From contig NC_090735.1 of NCBI RefSeq assembly GCF_036898095.1, forward strand, positions 1,496,163 through 1,560,162: a stretch of DNA of 64,000 nt, written 5' to 3'. The notes beneath the pieces are model-generated. The model made no database searches. It saw nothing but the letters and a program-made list of their open reading frames with translations, and was not told where the DNA came from. Shown here one piece after another: positions 35,421 through 47,732 of the stretch. Within the stretch, counting starts at the first letter, position 1; every line of letters starts with the position of its first letter. The DNA comes from Palaemon carinicauda (Eukaryota > Arthropoda > Malacostraca > Decapoda > Palaemonidae). A program made the translations under genes and the position numbers.

Positions 35421-36414
35421 CTCCACAAAACCTTCTCAAAAATGAGAACAACTCCCATCCCAGAGTGACTTGAGTCTGACTGGACTCAGGCCCTCTATCC
35501 CCCAGACTTTCTGACCCCCATGGGACCAGAAGTTTGGACGAACCTCTAGGGATGGGTGTCAGTCGAGAATCTACAGAGTGGTATAACCTTCTCATCCTTC
35601 CCCACCCCTCGGACTTGATGCTGTGCTTAGAACACATCAAAAGAAGAGAGGAGGGACCATAGTGCTGCACCACATGACCTCAGCCCTCTTGACAGAGTCC
35701 GAAAGTACCTTCGACTTGAATCTCTTAAGAGATGAAGGCCAACTTTCCAGTCCTTCAGCATCCTTATCGGTTCCTAACAGACCACTCAGTGATATGATGG
35801 GCGACAACACCATACACCACATAGAGGCTCACATCGGCAAACAAGAAGGAACTTGCTAGTATCTTCTTCCCATCTAACAGTATAAACACTAAGATGGCCC
35901 AAAGTCCGTTTGGTACCACTATCAGCCTGCTTTATTCCAGACTAGTAGAATGTGCTCGCCGACAATATATGCACAGCACCTCAGATGAGGTATACCGAAT
36001 GGTCTTTAGATCATTGTAGCCAACATAGTCCTGACTTTACGGAGTCCTCCAACTAGGGATCTGTTCGCAACGCTCCTGAACCTCAGGCTGCCGTTGCTTC
36101 CAAGCACTAGACCCCAAGGCTCTTTGGCAACAACAGTGGGTACAACAATGACGTTTATGTCTCGTCCCTGTTTTGTCTGGAGAAGGGAACTCAAGAAGGC
36201 TAGAACATTGGTCAGCCTTTCAGGGACTCTCCTAGCTCCGCTATGGTATTACGTAGAACGGTTTTCAAACCTTTTTGCAGCTCCTGATAGAGTCTCCAAG
36301 AGAACCCTTTCCACATCACAGACAACCCACTTCTACCCCTACCACAAGCAATAGCTTTGCTATGATTGTATGCCTGGAAACTACCCAGTACCTCCTCTCC
36401 CACAGGCTTTTCGC

Positions 36415-37400
36415 AATAAGTTGCGAAAAGGTTGTCTAGATATCTGAGGAATTCCTCAGCATCAGTCTACCAGGCAGTATAATGTCTTGTTGGTTGGTGT
36501 CATGTGAAAGTGTCTCTCTCCACTCGATACCTCTATTCCAGTAATAGCGGAATCCTCGAGTACATGCAAGAGGAAAAGACCCCCTTTTCAGTTTCAACAG
36601 GTAAAGATGATCACTTAACCTTGATCCTTCACCTTCAAACTGAAAGGAAGGGACATCCTCTCATCACTAGACCTTTCCTAACTCATACCGACTTACAACT
36701 TGCCTTTCTCCAGTCAGAATTAAGACCTTCCTCTCGGAACATGGTTCAAGTTCTCTGATCTCTAAAGAGACCTCCTTATGTTCCACTTCACCAGACAACA
36801 AATTTTCACCTGGTTTAAGAAGACAATGTTCTTACACTGACATCAGCCATATGAGTCAAGGAACTTCATGGTCTCTCTTCTCACATTGCCCATTAATGAG
36901 AAGGGCGAAATGCAATGCTCAGTTTCATCCCCGAGTATGTCGCCAGACAGTCTCCAGAGGTGACGGATCCTACACAAGTCTCCACTCGGTAATGGACGAT
37001 CCAAATCATCCGTTACTGTACCCAGGGTAAGGTATGAGACTCTACCTTGAGAGAAAAGCAACAGCCCACCCAGGTCCCTTCTCTTGTCATCAGCACTGGG
37101 AGAGACTAAGGAGGATCACCAAAACTTCATCTCAACATGACGACTCACGATGTCAGGGGCATAGCTATGGCCCCTGATCCTTCTTAGCAGATTACTCTGT
37201 GACGCAGGTTTTACAAGAAAGGATGTGAATGCTCCAGGTTACTTTCACAACCTTTCTCCTGCAAGATATGACCCACAGCAATTCGATACGATCTCTATCG
37301 GTTCGGTGGTGGCTGCACAACAGCTGGTTGTATACCTCAAGCTCCTTATTGGACAAGTAGCAGAAGGTTGAGAGCACTGTTACCCGGGTGTTAGTCTGCA
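36415..37400 (+). pseudogene. D1 tyrosine-recombinase remnant
   Basis: LRNSSASVYQA (about 36450) corresponds to LRQSSITVYQA in the recombinase of D3, and LEYMQEEK to its FLVYLRDD helix. The C-terminal part is scrambled, and no HxxR or catalytic Tyr could be placed. The 37240-37380 stretch, ending LLIGQVAEG, corresponds only by position. Confidence 0.5.
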
Positions 37401-37867
37401 TGAATGAAAAGATTTAACTGGCTCTTATTCTTTTCTTCATCCTACCCTCTCATGGGGAAAGCAGCATCCTGGGTTCTCTCCATAAGCTGACCTCAAACCA
37501 CTGCAGGTAAACCATGCTCCCTGTGTACCTAGTATTAAGCTAATACTGTTGCGTCCCCATACCCTGGCGAGGTGGTATTGGGAAAGTCTTGGTTACGACA
37601 TTTTTTTCCAACAAAAGACTTGGAATAACTTTACTTAGACAGTCACTCTTCTGCATATCTCAACACACAGCTTGCTTAGGCCGCGGAATTTGCGTAGCAA
37701 GGTTTTAGCGAGGGAAGGGACTTTATTTTTGAGTACTAACATACTCAAATAAGGAGCCCCCAGGTAAAGCCAAAAGCCAGATTGGCAGGGACGTCCACCC
37801 TTCCTAATGGGTGAGTCACCCATAATAAATAGCGTACTTTGTATTCCAGTAACGGAACAAATGTCAA

Positions 37868-38157
37868 ATTCATAGATAATTTGTATTTTTCCTAACTATA
37901 CAAACCTTATCTATTTATACAAACTTGCCCGCCAGCCCTATCCTCCTTGAAGTCCTACCTCCAAGCAAAGTGAACTAAATCATAGGTGTATGAGCGGGAG
38001 TGGTAGCAAGCTACCCCCCGCTAACTAGCAGTGTGGGTAGTTAACCTTCCCTAAATTTTAATGGCTCGTCATTTCAGCTCCGCCGAAAGTATAACCCTTA
38101 ATAAATAACTAAGGTTTGTATAGTTAGGAAAAATACAAATTATCTACGAATTTGTCA
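37868..38157 (+). repeat. D1 right terminal repeat with internal complementary region
   Basis: The outer end AAGGTTTGTATAGTTAGGAA...ATACAAATTATCTACG (38111-38155) is complemented by 37871-37915 (CATAGATAATTTGTATTTTT, CCTAACTATACAAACCTTAT), forming a foldback over about 190 bp. The inner part pairs with the left terminal repeat. Confidence 0.8.
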
Positions 38158-38452
38158 TGTTCTCATCAAGTTGTTAAAGGAAGAGTTCCTTGATTTGGCA
38201 TAAATTGTAAATGAGACTTTCAAATTACTGTAAAGTAATACACCAAAGTATGACCATTCTTTTATGGAAGCAAGAATTTCCGTAGATGAATGACATTCAA
38301 GGGTTCATGAGCTGAATTAAAAGGAAACATGTTCATAAAGTGAATAGCAATTATCCTTCAGTTGGAGAATTATTTCACCATTTTAGTGGCACTATCAAAA
38401 CTTTTAATTCATATTAATAACTTTAGGAGAGAGAATATTATTATTACTATCA

Positions 38453-38710
38453 AAAACCAAGCTACAACTCTAGTTGGAATAGCAGGATGCTATAAGCCCA
38501 AGGGCTCCAACAGGGAAAAATAGCCCAGTGATGAAAGGAAATAGACAAGCTACAAGAGAAGTAATAAATATTCAAAATAAAATATTTTAAGAACAGTAAG
38601 AATGTTAAATTAAATATCTTACAAATAAACTATAAAGACTTCAAAACAATCAAGAGGAAGAGAAACAAGATAGAACAGCGTGCCCAAGTGTACCTTCAAG
38701 CAAGACGATA
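38453..38710 (-). mobile_element. LINE 3' tail, copy 13 (type 2)
   Basis: Short TTA run, then the common tail with an intact AAGCCCAAGGGCTCC hairpin. The type-2 body follows, as far as GCCCAAGTGTACC. 5'-truncated. Confidence 0.75.
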
Positions 38711-38892
38711 AAGACATTTTTACTAAAGTTAGGACAAATATTTGACCTTTTAGGAAGAGTAGACTCCAACCTTCTGCCAGTTTAAATATAGTAAAGACTG
38801 CTTCAACTATAGAGAGTTCTAGTACTTCTGTGGAAAATTTATAATTTATCTGTTGTAAGCTTTTTTAAGTTTCTGGAGATAACATATCCATA

Positions 38893-39238
38893 ACTGTAGT
38901 TCATTTAAGACTTCTAGAACATGTAGGAAGCGATGGGAGGAATTACGACTTTGTAGTTTTTGCTCCAGCGCTGAACACCTCGGAGAAATGTCTTGGCAAA
39001 CTCAGTCATTTGAGTATCATATTTCTGCCCTATGAACTGTTCATAATAAGGAAACTTCTTTCTACATTTTTATCAAACTGTAATTCATTTAAGACCTGAA
39101 CCATGTAGGAAGCAAGGGAGGAATTGCGACTGTAGTTTTTGCTCCAGCGCTAATCACTTCAGAGAAATGTCTTGGCAAACTCAATCAGTCAAGTATCATA
39201 TTTCTGCCCTATGAACTGTTCATCATAAGGAAACTTTC
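38893..39238. repeat. Tandem duplication, about 178 bp
   Basis: GTAGTTTTTGCTCCAGCGCT, AGAAATGTCTTGGCAAACTC and TATTTCTGCCCTATGAACTG occur twice in the same order (about 38955 and 39135). No coding potential. Confidence 0.8.
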
Positions 39239-39254
39239 AATATATTTGTTTTAT

Positions 39255-40230
39255 ACTTTGTTGTTGACTATTTTGTCAATGACCTTTTTCCGTGGTAAGA
39301 TTTCTCTTACAGTAAGGTGTCTGATTGACACTGGGAGTCTTGAGTTATTTGGGTGGAGAAACTGTATGTGATTTAAGAGGTGAAGTGAGTATGAATTTTG
39401 TGTTGCATGATCTTGATACATTTCTTGGTTCCTCTGAGAGAATTCTTAATAAAACATTGACTGTGGCCTTCCCAGGTATTAGGAAGTTACCACTTCATGT
39501 TCTTGCTTGTTTTCTTTTGATTTTAACAGTAGATTTTGTATTTTGCTGTTGTAATTTGCTTGTAGCTGTTAAATTTTTGCTGAATCTGATGTGGTCAAGA
39601 ATAGTGGTGAAATTTATTTTCAAGATTTGATAGGAGTGGACATACTTTACTAGTTTTCCCTTAATTTCCGCTGGTATTATGTACACATGGTTCGACATGA
39701 AGGTGCCCTCGGGTATTGTACCATTTGGAAATTTTATGCATTTCTTGTATAGTAATCCAGTTGTTCCTAAATTTGAGCCTGTGCTACCCAAGTTAATTTT
39801 GACAAAGCTATAAAGTTAACTAGAGATGTCCCTTACTCTTAGTGAATTTTATGCTAGATCACTGTAAGTCATATTTCAGCCCATTGGAGATTTTTATTTT
39901 CTAACAGTAATGCTGAACAAGGATTGGAAAAGATGTTCAGTCTAAACTCATGAAGGTATACGGAAAACCCAGGCCAGCATACACAACTAGATCTGATTGT
40001 GGAAGTTTTTAAGAAGGGAATTCATATCGAGGATATTAGGTATTACATGAATCGTCCTAGGAAGAAAGACTTAGTAGGGCAAGCACCTTCCAATTCTAAA
40101 GCTGTCATGTCTGTATTAAATAAGACTGTTAGCACTTTGGAGAACAAAGAAGTGTTAGATGCTTATCAAAAGATTTTCAAAACCCAGTTGCAAGATGGGA
40201 TTTTTGTAAGGATAAAAGCTAAGCCTTAAA
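39255..40230 (+). pseudogene. Retroelement protease/RT-start remnant (BEL/Pao-like?)
   Basis: Broken + frames show an aspartic-protease-like CLIDTGS (about 39320) and, downstream, DLIGVDIL (about 39625). The stretch NRPRKKDLVGQAPSNSKAVM to AYQKIFKTQLQDGIF (39999-40229) resembles the segment leading into the reverse transcriptase of LTR elements. This order suggests BEL/Pao, but no RT catalytic motif is preserved and no LTR was found, so the class is tentative. Confidence 0.45.
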
Positions 40231-40299
40231 TTTTTTAGAAAAATATATTTGTACTTCACAGAGGCAGGTTATTAAGATAGAGCATATTACTACAACTGC

Positions 40300-40385
40300 G
40301 GGTTGCGGTAGCCTACTCAAAATGTCCTTGCCTGGCGATCTGGTGGATGGGAATTTGAAATACGCTTAAGCTCAATAGTTTTTTT
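40300..40385 (+). mobile_element. tRNA-like SINE head, degraded
   Basis: GGTTGCGGTAGCCTACTCAA, GTCCTTGCCTGGCGATCTGG and AAGCTCAATAGTTTTTTT resemble a tRNA-derived SINE head. The A box is close to consensus (TAGCCTACTC) and the B box is decayed (ATTTGAAAT). It abuts the LINE relic that follows. Confidence 0.45.
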
Positions 40386-41470
40386 AACGTCTTTTGGCAA
40401 GATGTCTAAATAGGTTTGCTGAAGGTAATCGTCTGCTCCCTTCTTTGCAATTTGGATTTTGTAAAACCCTTGAAGCATGTGATACCCTACTTACAATCTC
40501 CAATGTTTTACAAAAATCTCTTGATGGTGATCAGGAAGTTCGTATGATTGGCCTTGATTTTAGTGCTGCCTTTGACCATATTAATCACGATGCCCTTGTT
40601 TTCAAACTCAAACAGTTGGAAGTGGGTGATCCTTTTCATGGCATCATCATTGAATTTTTAGGCAATAGATTGCTATATACACGACGTGTGGTTTGGCCTA
40701 GAAAACAAGCTCGGTGCATATGTAGTTGATGTAGCTCTTTGCATCAATTCCATCTCCTGAATGTAGATCTGGGGTTGCTGAATCCCTTAATAGAGATCTA
40801 GTTAAAATTAGTTCATGGTGTAAATTATCGGGCATGAAGTTTGAACCCTAACAAAATTCAAAGTATGATTGTAAGTAGGTTGAAGACAGTGGCTACTCAA
40901 CATTTTAAAATTTTAGGTGTGAGCCATGATGACAAATTTAGTTTTGAGAAACACATTTGCTCTCTCTTCAATTGTACAAAAAATTGGGTTATTGAGAAAG
41001 TCTGTTGAGATTTTTTGTTATCAGTCTATTCTGAAGAAGTGCTTTGATTCTTTCATTCTACTTTGTTTCAAAAGCATTGTTCTCCTGTCTGGTTTTCAGC
41101 TGCTGAATCTCATCTTAATTTGTTTGACAGGAAATTGTAGTCGGTTAAATTTCTTATTCTTAATCTAGATAGTAATCTCTGGCAGTCGTTCAGTTAGTTC
41201 GTTATGCGAGTTGCACGGTGATTTTTCATAATTCTGACCATCTTTTGCATTCAGATCTTACGTACAGTGCCATCCTATTTGTAGTACATTTACTAGGTAT
41301 GCAGTTAATTCTAACAGTCGACTTCTCCATCATAAAGTTTAATACTACACAGTGTTCTTAAAGTTTTATTCCAACTGTGGCCAAGTTGTAGAATGGTCTT
41401 CTTAATCAAGTACAGTACTGTATAGTCCCCTCAAACTAGTGTTTCAGTAAATGCTTATGTAGTTAAACCT
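40386..41470 (+). pseudogene. CR1/Jockey-like LINE reverse-transcriptase relic
   Basis: An open segment (40394-40729) reads LNRFAEGNRLLPSLQFGF, then MIGLDFSAAFDHINHDALVF. The latter is the first catalytic Asp block (LDFSAAFDxxNH) of non-LTR reverse transcriptases. Downstream, across stops and deletions, follow SIPSPECRSGVAESLNRDLV, KIGLLRKSVEIF and FIPTVAKL-like words. The YADD box has been deleted between 40700 and 40745. It has the same overall order as the family of copy 8, but no TAA tail is present at the 3' end. Confidence 0.8.
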
Positions 41471-41727
41471 TATGATTGATTGATAGCTTTAGATATTTTG
41501 ATCTCAAAAGATTTAATGATGCTGTACTTATTTCATGGCATGCATCAAACTCAAAAGAAAGTATGCAAACCCTTTTTTTAGTAAGGAAACTAATTGTGTT
41601 GAAAGGAATGCAGAAAATTTGTTTCCCTCAATAACCCCAATACCATTAATGGGTTTTCCAATTTCAAAAGTACTGTATGTAAAGTTTATATATACAAAGC
41701 ATGAGAACAAGTGACTAATTTTAAAAG

Positions 41728-41990
41728 TAGTTTTTATTTTTTATAAATATAAAACCCAAATCCTTTAAATTAAATCCTCCACCTCAACCACCATTCGCAG
41801 TCCTGAACCTAAGGACTAAAGTGGCTATTCTGTGACAATCATTAGGGCGGGCTTTCCCTTGCCCCACCTGTCTTAACCAAATAACTACCTTATTAGCGAT
41901 TCAGTGGCCATTCCAACACCACTGGAGATCTATCCTTATACAGTATTAAAGGATTCAGATTTGTATAGTTAGAAACAATACAAATGTCTT
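41728..41990 (-). repeat. D2 3'-end foldback
   Basis: The left part (TTTTTATAAATATAAAACCC, AAATCCTTTAAAT) is complemented by TTAAAGGATTCAGATTTGTA, TAGTTAGAAACAATACAAAT about 200 bp later. It resembles the D1 end (TTTGTATAGTTAGGAA-AATACAAAT). Confidence 0.6.
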
Positions 41991-43400
41991 ACTGTGTTTA
42001 ATTTTGTATCCATTACATGTATTCAGTTTTATTTCAATTTAGTTTTTTTTTTTCACTCGATGTCCTTCATTGCGGCACAATGTTTGAAATATGATTTAAT
42101 TTCTCAGCTTACACAGTAGGATTATGTATCTACTGAACCTAACCTAACCAAGTAGATGTTGTTTCCTTTATACGTTTATGCCTGTTCTGTCAGTGCATTT
42201 AATTAATCGCGTTGATCAAATATTAGCCGGTGATACACTTCTATATCCCATCATGGGGAAAATCACTACCAATGTATTCACTGTTGATATATTGGATTGA
42301 TATGGCCACCTCCAATTTGTTGTTTCTTTTACACCTTATTACACATAGCATTGAGTACTGTTTTCATGTTATTTGTACTTCCTTTAAATGTATAATTAAT
42401 TTTTGGAGAAATCTGTTAACTTTTCTGTATTCTTAAGTTTGATGTTTTGTTTCTTTCAGATAATCTGTGATAATTTGTTGGCCAAATAAACGATGGTAGA
42501 GATAACACTTAATTTTTTGGTCACTTAACCAATAACCCCTTATCACAACAGAACAGGACATAAGGGCATTTGCCTTCAGGTATTCCCATAGGGGTGTTAA
42601 GAGTGCATCCCCAAATGCTGCCGACAGGTCGGGGACTGGAGAGCAGAATACTAGAAGCTTCTCGTTCAACTAAGTGGTGAGCAGGTCAGTATCCTTTTTG
42701 TCACACAATGTTACAGCACTTCTGACCCTACACGGTATTTCTGACAACTGATTAGTGTCTGCTTGAACAAATCCTTTTGTCTGGGAAGAACCTCGCTAAC
42801 AGGTTTACCAAGTTGTAGACTATCTCAAGTGTGTACCTGCTTTACTGACCCTTGTATGTTGACGTAAGCCACATAGGGTAGTGCTGTCATTCATCACTAC
42901 TGAGTGCCCTATCCAACTCTGTTAGAAAGCTTGAAATGCCAGCACTGCCTCTTGCATTTCCAGCAGGTTGATGTATAGGTGCGTTTCTTCCATGTATCAT
43001 ATCTCCAAGACAGACCGATTCTTCAGGTACGTGCCTCATCCCTCCTTTGACAAGTCTAAGAATAGCAGTATTCTGGTGATGAGGAGTTGCCTTGATGAGG
43101 GTTTCGTCAACTGGACACCAAACTACATAGTCCTGTATTCTTGTTCTGTTGGAACCAGATGGTATGGGGGATCGCTGGTCGCTGACTAGCAACACTTTAG
43201 ACGTGACTGGAGTAATAGCTAGTGGCAACGGCCACGAGGAAGGAGCTTCTGCACTCACGAAAGATATCTCGGAAGACGTTGCCACTGCCGATTGAGTTTT
43301 TATTCAAGAATGGTTGCGCTGCCTTCGTGATTCTGCTGCTACAATCAACCGGTGGGAAGACTTGCAGCTATCTTGTAAATCAATATTCCAGGGTATTACA

Positions 43401-43714
43401 TCATCTGCTTGACCGTGCAGTTGGACTTCCTGAATAACCACAATCAAAAGATTGTGGAAATAGGAAAGCAGTCTTGTTTTGATGTTGAAGCAAATGTTTG
43501 CCAGAGGACAGAATCAGCCAATTGTTGAGATACCTAAGCAAACTAATTCCATTCGATTGTGCCTGAGTAGAGACCAGTGTGAACACTTGGGAGGAACAAT
43601 TGGGGAGGGATACAGTCTGAAGCACAGGACTTTAAAAAGATTCACTACTCTGCCACTTATGATACTTTCTGTAGGACCATAAGAAGCATTTAGTACTTTT
43701 TTATAAAGGACCAT
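43401..43714 (-). pseudogene. D2 reverse-transcriptase remnant, active site lost
   Basis: The minus frame reads VFTLVSTQAQSNGISLLRYL, NNWLILSSGKHLLQHQ. It aligns with VFTRVFTTVSVWAHEQGIRL and YLDDWLLLSA of D3. The catalytic YLDD has become YLNN (43521-43532), removing both Asp residues. The flanking frame changes at about 43520-43625. Confidence 0.7.
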
Positions 43715-46455
43715 ACTCTGCTTGTTATTTCCATCTTGACTGGTTCTTAATGGATTGAGATTGATGACTGGTGTCTAGCCTTCCATAAGTTAGAGTCAAC
43801 TGTGGAATCCAGAGAACCGTCTCATATGACTTCAATCACATATCTCTATTTACTTTCACCTCTGCTGCAATATCAGATGGTAAGTCTGGGATGTCACTGT
43901 TGCGAGTGATGAAAGCTAGGTGGTATCCGTCGCACAGGATTTTCGCCATCCAATTCTCTGCTCAGTGTCTGTGCCACTTTGCTCAATGGCTTTAAAAGTA
44001 TCCATGTGGCTGCTGTATTATGAAATGCAGATTTCATCATCCTTTATTTTCTATCTTTTCTGGACTGGCTAGGTTGAAGGCAAAAGGCTGGAGCATTGTC
44101 TACACCTTTCTAGGGGAGGAAGACAATGGAGGTGGAGATCGGGCCACTTGAATTGAAGTTGTTTTCTTTAGTGCAAACTTTGAAGGTGTAATGGGGTTTG
44201 AGGTTCTCACTTAAGACTTTGCCTTTGTGGGGCTGGGTCCTCGAGTACAACTGCTCGATGGAAAAGGGAGTCCCAGGTTGCCTTTCTGCTCTACTTTCTT
44301 CTGCAGTTTCCAACACCGTGATGTTCCATAGAAGTAACACCTCCTTGCCTGGCAAAGCAACCCAGTTGACCAACAGGTTTGCAACTGGTGAGTCAAGGTC
44401 ATAGCCTTGGCGCCCAACTGAATGAAGCTTGTATAATTCCACCGCTTCTCGGGATTTGCAAAATCCTGGGTTGAAACAAGGTAAGCGACTGGATCTGATC
44501 AGGGGTTGATACAGAAAGTTGTTTGGAAGTTGAGCACGGAAGTGGGCTCAAGTGTCGGGAATGAAGTTAGTACTGTACTCTAGCGTATCTACTGGGGTCC
44601 CTGCCATCAGCTTGGTCACATTTGGATTGATGGGAATTCATGGGCACATAAACATTATCATAGAGAAAGATTGGGAGGCAGGATCTTTCTTTGATCAATC
44701 GACTAGTTTAGGGATTCCTTAGATCAAAGATCTGGGAAGACCTTTCTAGAGCTACCCAGGAAATTGTGACCATGGTAACTCAAGGGTGAACTTTGACACT
44801 TGATGGACACAGAATCTCTGATCAATCGATGTCTTCCCTCCCTTGACAGGAGCCACAGCAGCCTCCCTAAGGTCATTATACTTAAGAATGAGTGCAAGGA
44901 CCTTAAGAAACGTAAACTTGATCTCTAACATTCTCGGCTTTCACTGGCCGGAATTGGGAGTTGTTGGTTTAACAATGTCCCGGGACACTTCTCCCTTCAT
45001 GAGGGGAGGTATCTTTGTGTACTTCAGTAGAATCCTCATTTTCCTTAGATTTTTCACATACTGGCCAGGCCTGAGCACAGAATCTGAGTGACAGGCTAAT
45101 GAGGGAGAAGAGATTCAGCTTGAACAGACTCCCCTTCGAAAGCTGAAGGACACCTAGTTATTGTGCTCTCAGAGGCTGATGAAGCACCATGTGTGTAGCC
45201 TTTAAAGAGCAAACTATAGCGAAGCACGGGCACATCGCTTGAGTGCTTAGCTGACTATCGTAATGTGGCATCTCGGGTGCTTTTATGAGCAATAAGAGGA
45301 GCTGTGGGAGGTCACCTGTCTCAATTCCCTATCGTGTGGCAGCATTGGAAGGTCCTGGTGTTAGGGAAAATTTTGTGTCCTGAACTTGTCTCAGTGCATG
45401 GAGGGAACTTGATATGTAGACTGGAGTGCTAGGACGAAGCAGGCGACTGGTACTTTGTGCCCCATAAGTTACTGAAGAACAGGCGCGTGGAAGACCAATC
45501 TCTGCGACTGAGCAGGTGGAGGTCTGGTAACTGAAGGTGGGTTTAGACTCTCAAGGGTAGTCAAAGTGGCTAACTATGGCTGTCATCTCCCCCTTGATAG
45601 GCACCATGATAGCCTGCGCAAGGTCATTGAACTCTGAAATTAGTGCAAGCACCTGTTTCAGGATCCTCAGTTTCTAATTGCATGGGACCGGAGTCGTGTG
45701 CCTTAGGGTCAATGATTTCCCACGAGTCCTCCCCATTTAAGAGGGCGGATTCGACATGTTGGAAGGTCTCGGTGCATAGATTGATGTCGACGGGAAGGAA
45801 CAGGCGAACAATGATCAGAATTCCTGGGCAAACTATAGCACTGATTATGCAGAGAGGACTGGCAAAGGTATACGCGTTTGAGCAAGAACTATTGCAGGAT
45901 CTTTATCCATCACTGGTGGAGTTCGGGACAGAAGTATTTGTGAGTAAAACTGAGGAGTCAAACAAACTTCCGAGAGGAAGATGGGGACGAGGGCGAGGAA
46001 AATCATTCCAACCCGCAGTGCACTTTTGTAACACGTACAGCATCACCTTTACGGCTTAAGTTGGGTATCAGTATCCCACTACTTACCCAATATGAACATG
46101 GAGAGAGATCAAAGTCTTGCGAGAGAGACAAGCTGAACGGTCCTCCTTGGCTTTGGTGACTACTACTACCTCTTCTTCTGGCTCAGCAGAATGCAAGGTA
46201 GAAGATACAGAAGTTCCGGGGAGGAAGTACACTTGATTCCCCCCTTACCAGTATTTCAGGGCCTTCAGTCGGCAGTTAATTTAGTTTCTGCTTATATCTT
46301 AGGTTTCTAACCTTCTTTTTGTGTAATTCAAAGTTAAAGATTCCTCATTACAAAGTACTTATTTTGAAATGGATCAATATACTTGATGATATATAATTCA
46401 ACCTCTATATTGCTAGTAGGGACAATAAAAATGTTAATGGTAGTCAAGAGTTTAA

Positions 46456-46461
46456 TTTATT
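46456..46461 (-). terminator. Candidate poly(A) signal for PSMA4
   Basis: TTTATT on +, so AATAAA on -, lies about 110 bp downstream of the PSMA4 stop codon. That is a plausible 3' end signal, but the A/T-rich context makes chance matches easy. Confidence 0.45.
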
Positions 46462-46568
46462 TATAATAAGCTTTGCAAAAATGTTTAAACGAATACAATA
46501 CAGTTCACATCCTTTCCTCAAAGATTTAGTTGAAAAACAATATAAAGCTGAATCCTATAAGTGCTACC

Positions 46569-46856
46569 CTACTTATCTGAAGACTTCCCTGAACCAGATG
46601 CTTTTTCTTGTTTAGCTGCTTCTGCCTCTGCTTCCATTTTATCATGTTCTGCTATTAACTTGGTAACATCTTCCACAGTTAGAACGACCACCTCGGTTTT
46701 GTTGTCCTTCCTGATTAGCGTGGCCAATTCCAATTTCTCGGCATTCAACTTATTCATATCAAGAGTTTTGCTCAAGACCTTTAGAGCAAGCAATAAAGCG
46801 CTGTGCAAGTCAGTTTCACCTTCCTTATACTCTTGCTTCAAGATGGACACTGCTGC
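46569..46856 (-). CDS. PSMA4: Proteasome subunit alpha type-4, last exon
   Basis: This exon encodes the last 95 residues of the alpha-3 (PSMA4) subunit of the 20S proteasome core, which helps form the outer ring and gate in cytosol and nucleus. Reading minus: AAVSILKQEYKEGETDLHSA, then ALKVLSKTLDMNKLNAEKLE, LATLIRKDNKT and a charged tail ending GSGKSSDK with a TAG stop at 46569-46571. The spacing of K-EGE, ALKVL-KTLD and KL-AEK-E-ATL, followed by a Lys/Glu-rich tail, is diagnostic of this subunit. The acceptor is clear (CTTTTCTGTTTCAG, AG at 46857-46858). Animal PSMA4 is about 260 residues, so roughly two thirds lies upstream. No earlier exon was recognised up to 64000. D2 and D3 flank the exon closely. 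Confidence 0.92.
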   Translation of the reverse strand, partial: AAVSILKQEYKEGETDLHSALLLALKVLSKTLDMNKLNAEKLELATLIRKDNKTEVVVLTVEDVTKLIAEHDKMEAEAEAAKQEKASGSGKSSDK

Positions 46857-47033
46857 CTGAAACAGAAAAGTGAATTACAAAACTAAAATACTTATAAGCA
46901 GTACTTAATACGATAAGATAAAAAAGAAAATTGATATATAATAAGGTTATCTTTGACATTTCTAACACAATGTCATTTAACCTCCAGAACCAGTTATCAA
47001 TAAAAAAAAAGGAACATAAGAATATCACAAATT

Positions 47034-47410
47034 TCAAGTAATTTGTATTTTTCATAACTACTTATCTCTAACTACTTTCTTAGGATTATTTGGGATCTCC
47101 TCCCAACCGACCAGAATTTTGTGTAGTTTCCCCTATCTCCGTTTTCTATAGTGGGTCTCTCTGTAGCGGATGAATACGCGCCGAGGAGACCTGGGTCAGC
47201 GAGCAAGCGTGGCCAGGTCTCAGACACCAGTAAGTTTATGATAGATATGGTATCAAAAGTTCTGTAAGGCACTCGGGGCAGGATGGATAGGCCATAACCC
47301 GAAAGTAGTTCGAGGTAAGTACTGTTAGGAAAAATACAAATTACTTAAAATTTGTGATTTGTTCCAACACGGAGTACTTACCTCGAACTACTTTCTTGGG
47401 AGACTTATAC
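47034..47410 (-). repeat. D3 3' terminal repeat and internal complementary region
   Basis: 47060-47230 (GGGATCTCCTCCCAACCGACC, AATTTTGTGTAGTTTCCCC, GTGGGTCTCTCTGTAGCGGA) is the inverted counterpart of the right end. 47297-47360 (CGAAAGTAGTTCGAGGTAAG...AAAAATACAAATTACTT) complements the outer end at 47036-47085. A further copy of the outer end (GTTCCAACACGGAGTACTTA) follows at 47365. Confidence 0.85.
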
Positions 47411-47732
47411 TTTAGGAGGTGGGAGTGGCCTTTCAGACCGAGAGACCGGCTTGAAACGTGATCGAACCTAGATAGGAGGCTAGGTTCTTATGACCCAACA
47501 CAGAAATGAGACTTATGGAAAACTACGCAAAACTACGCAAAAAACTAACTTAGTGTCTAAGTAACTCACCTCTGCAAGAAATTTCTGGCCTGGATGTCTT
47601 CAACTGAACGTGTTCCCCAAGGCATGGGACGGGATCAAGGGAAATGGAGGGGAAGTGGTAATAAAGGGAAAGGTAAGGAAGGAACCTGTGTCTCTTGGAC
47701 TTACCGTCCACGTCTTCCCGGGGCTACAACCT

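Larger units (their letters stand above)
41728..46300 (-). mobile_element. DIRS-like retrotransposon D2, old relic
   Basis: Minus-strand remnants include KLLVFCSPVPDLSAAFGDAL (42590-42669), matching LPVFCSPVPDPAAAFEDAF of D3, and an RT segment near 43.5 kb. The left (3') end is a foldback. Between 43.8 and 46.3 kb only decayed gag-like frames are seen, such as 44110-44442. No matching right terminal repeat is visible, so the right limit is approximate. The relic stops about 250 bp short of the PSMA4 exon. Confidence 0.6.

Noticed and set aside
44110..46059. ORFs 44110-44442 (-), 44843-45091 (+) and 45643-46059 (+) as genes
   Set aside because: They lie in the decayed 5' part of D2, show no domain, and fall on both strands.
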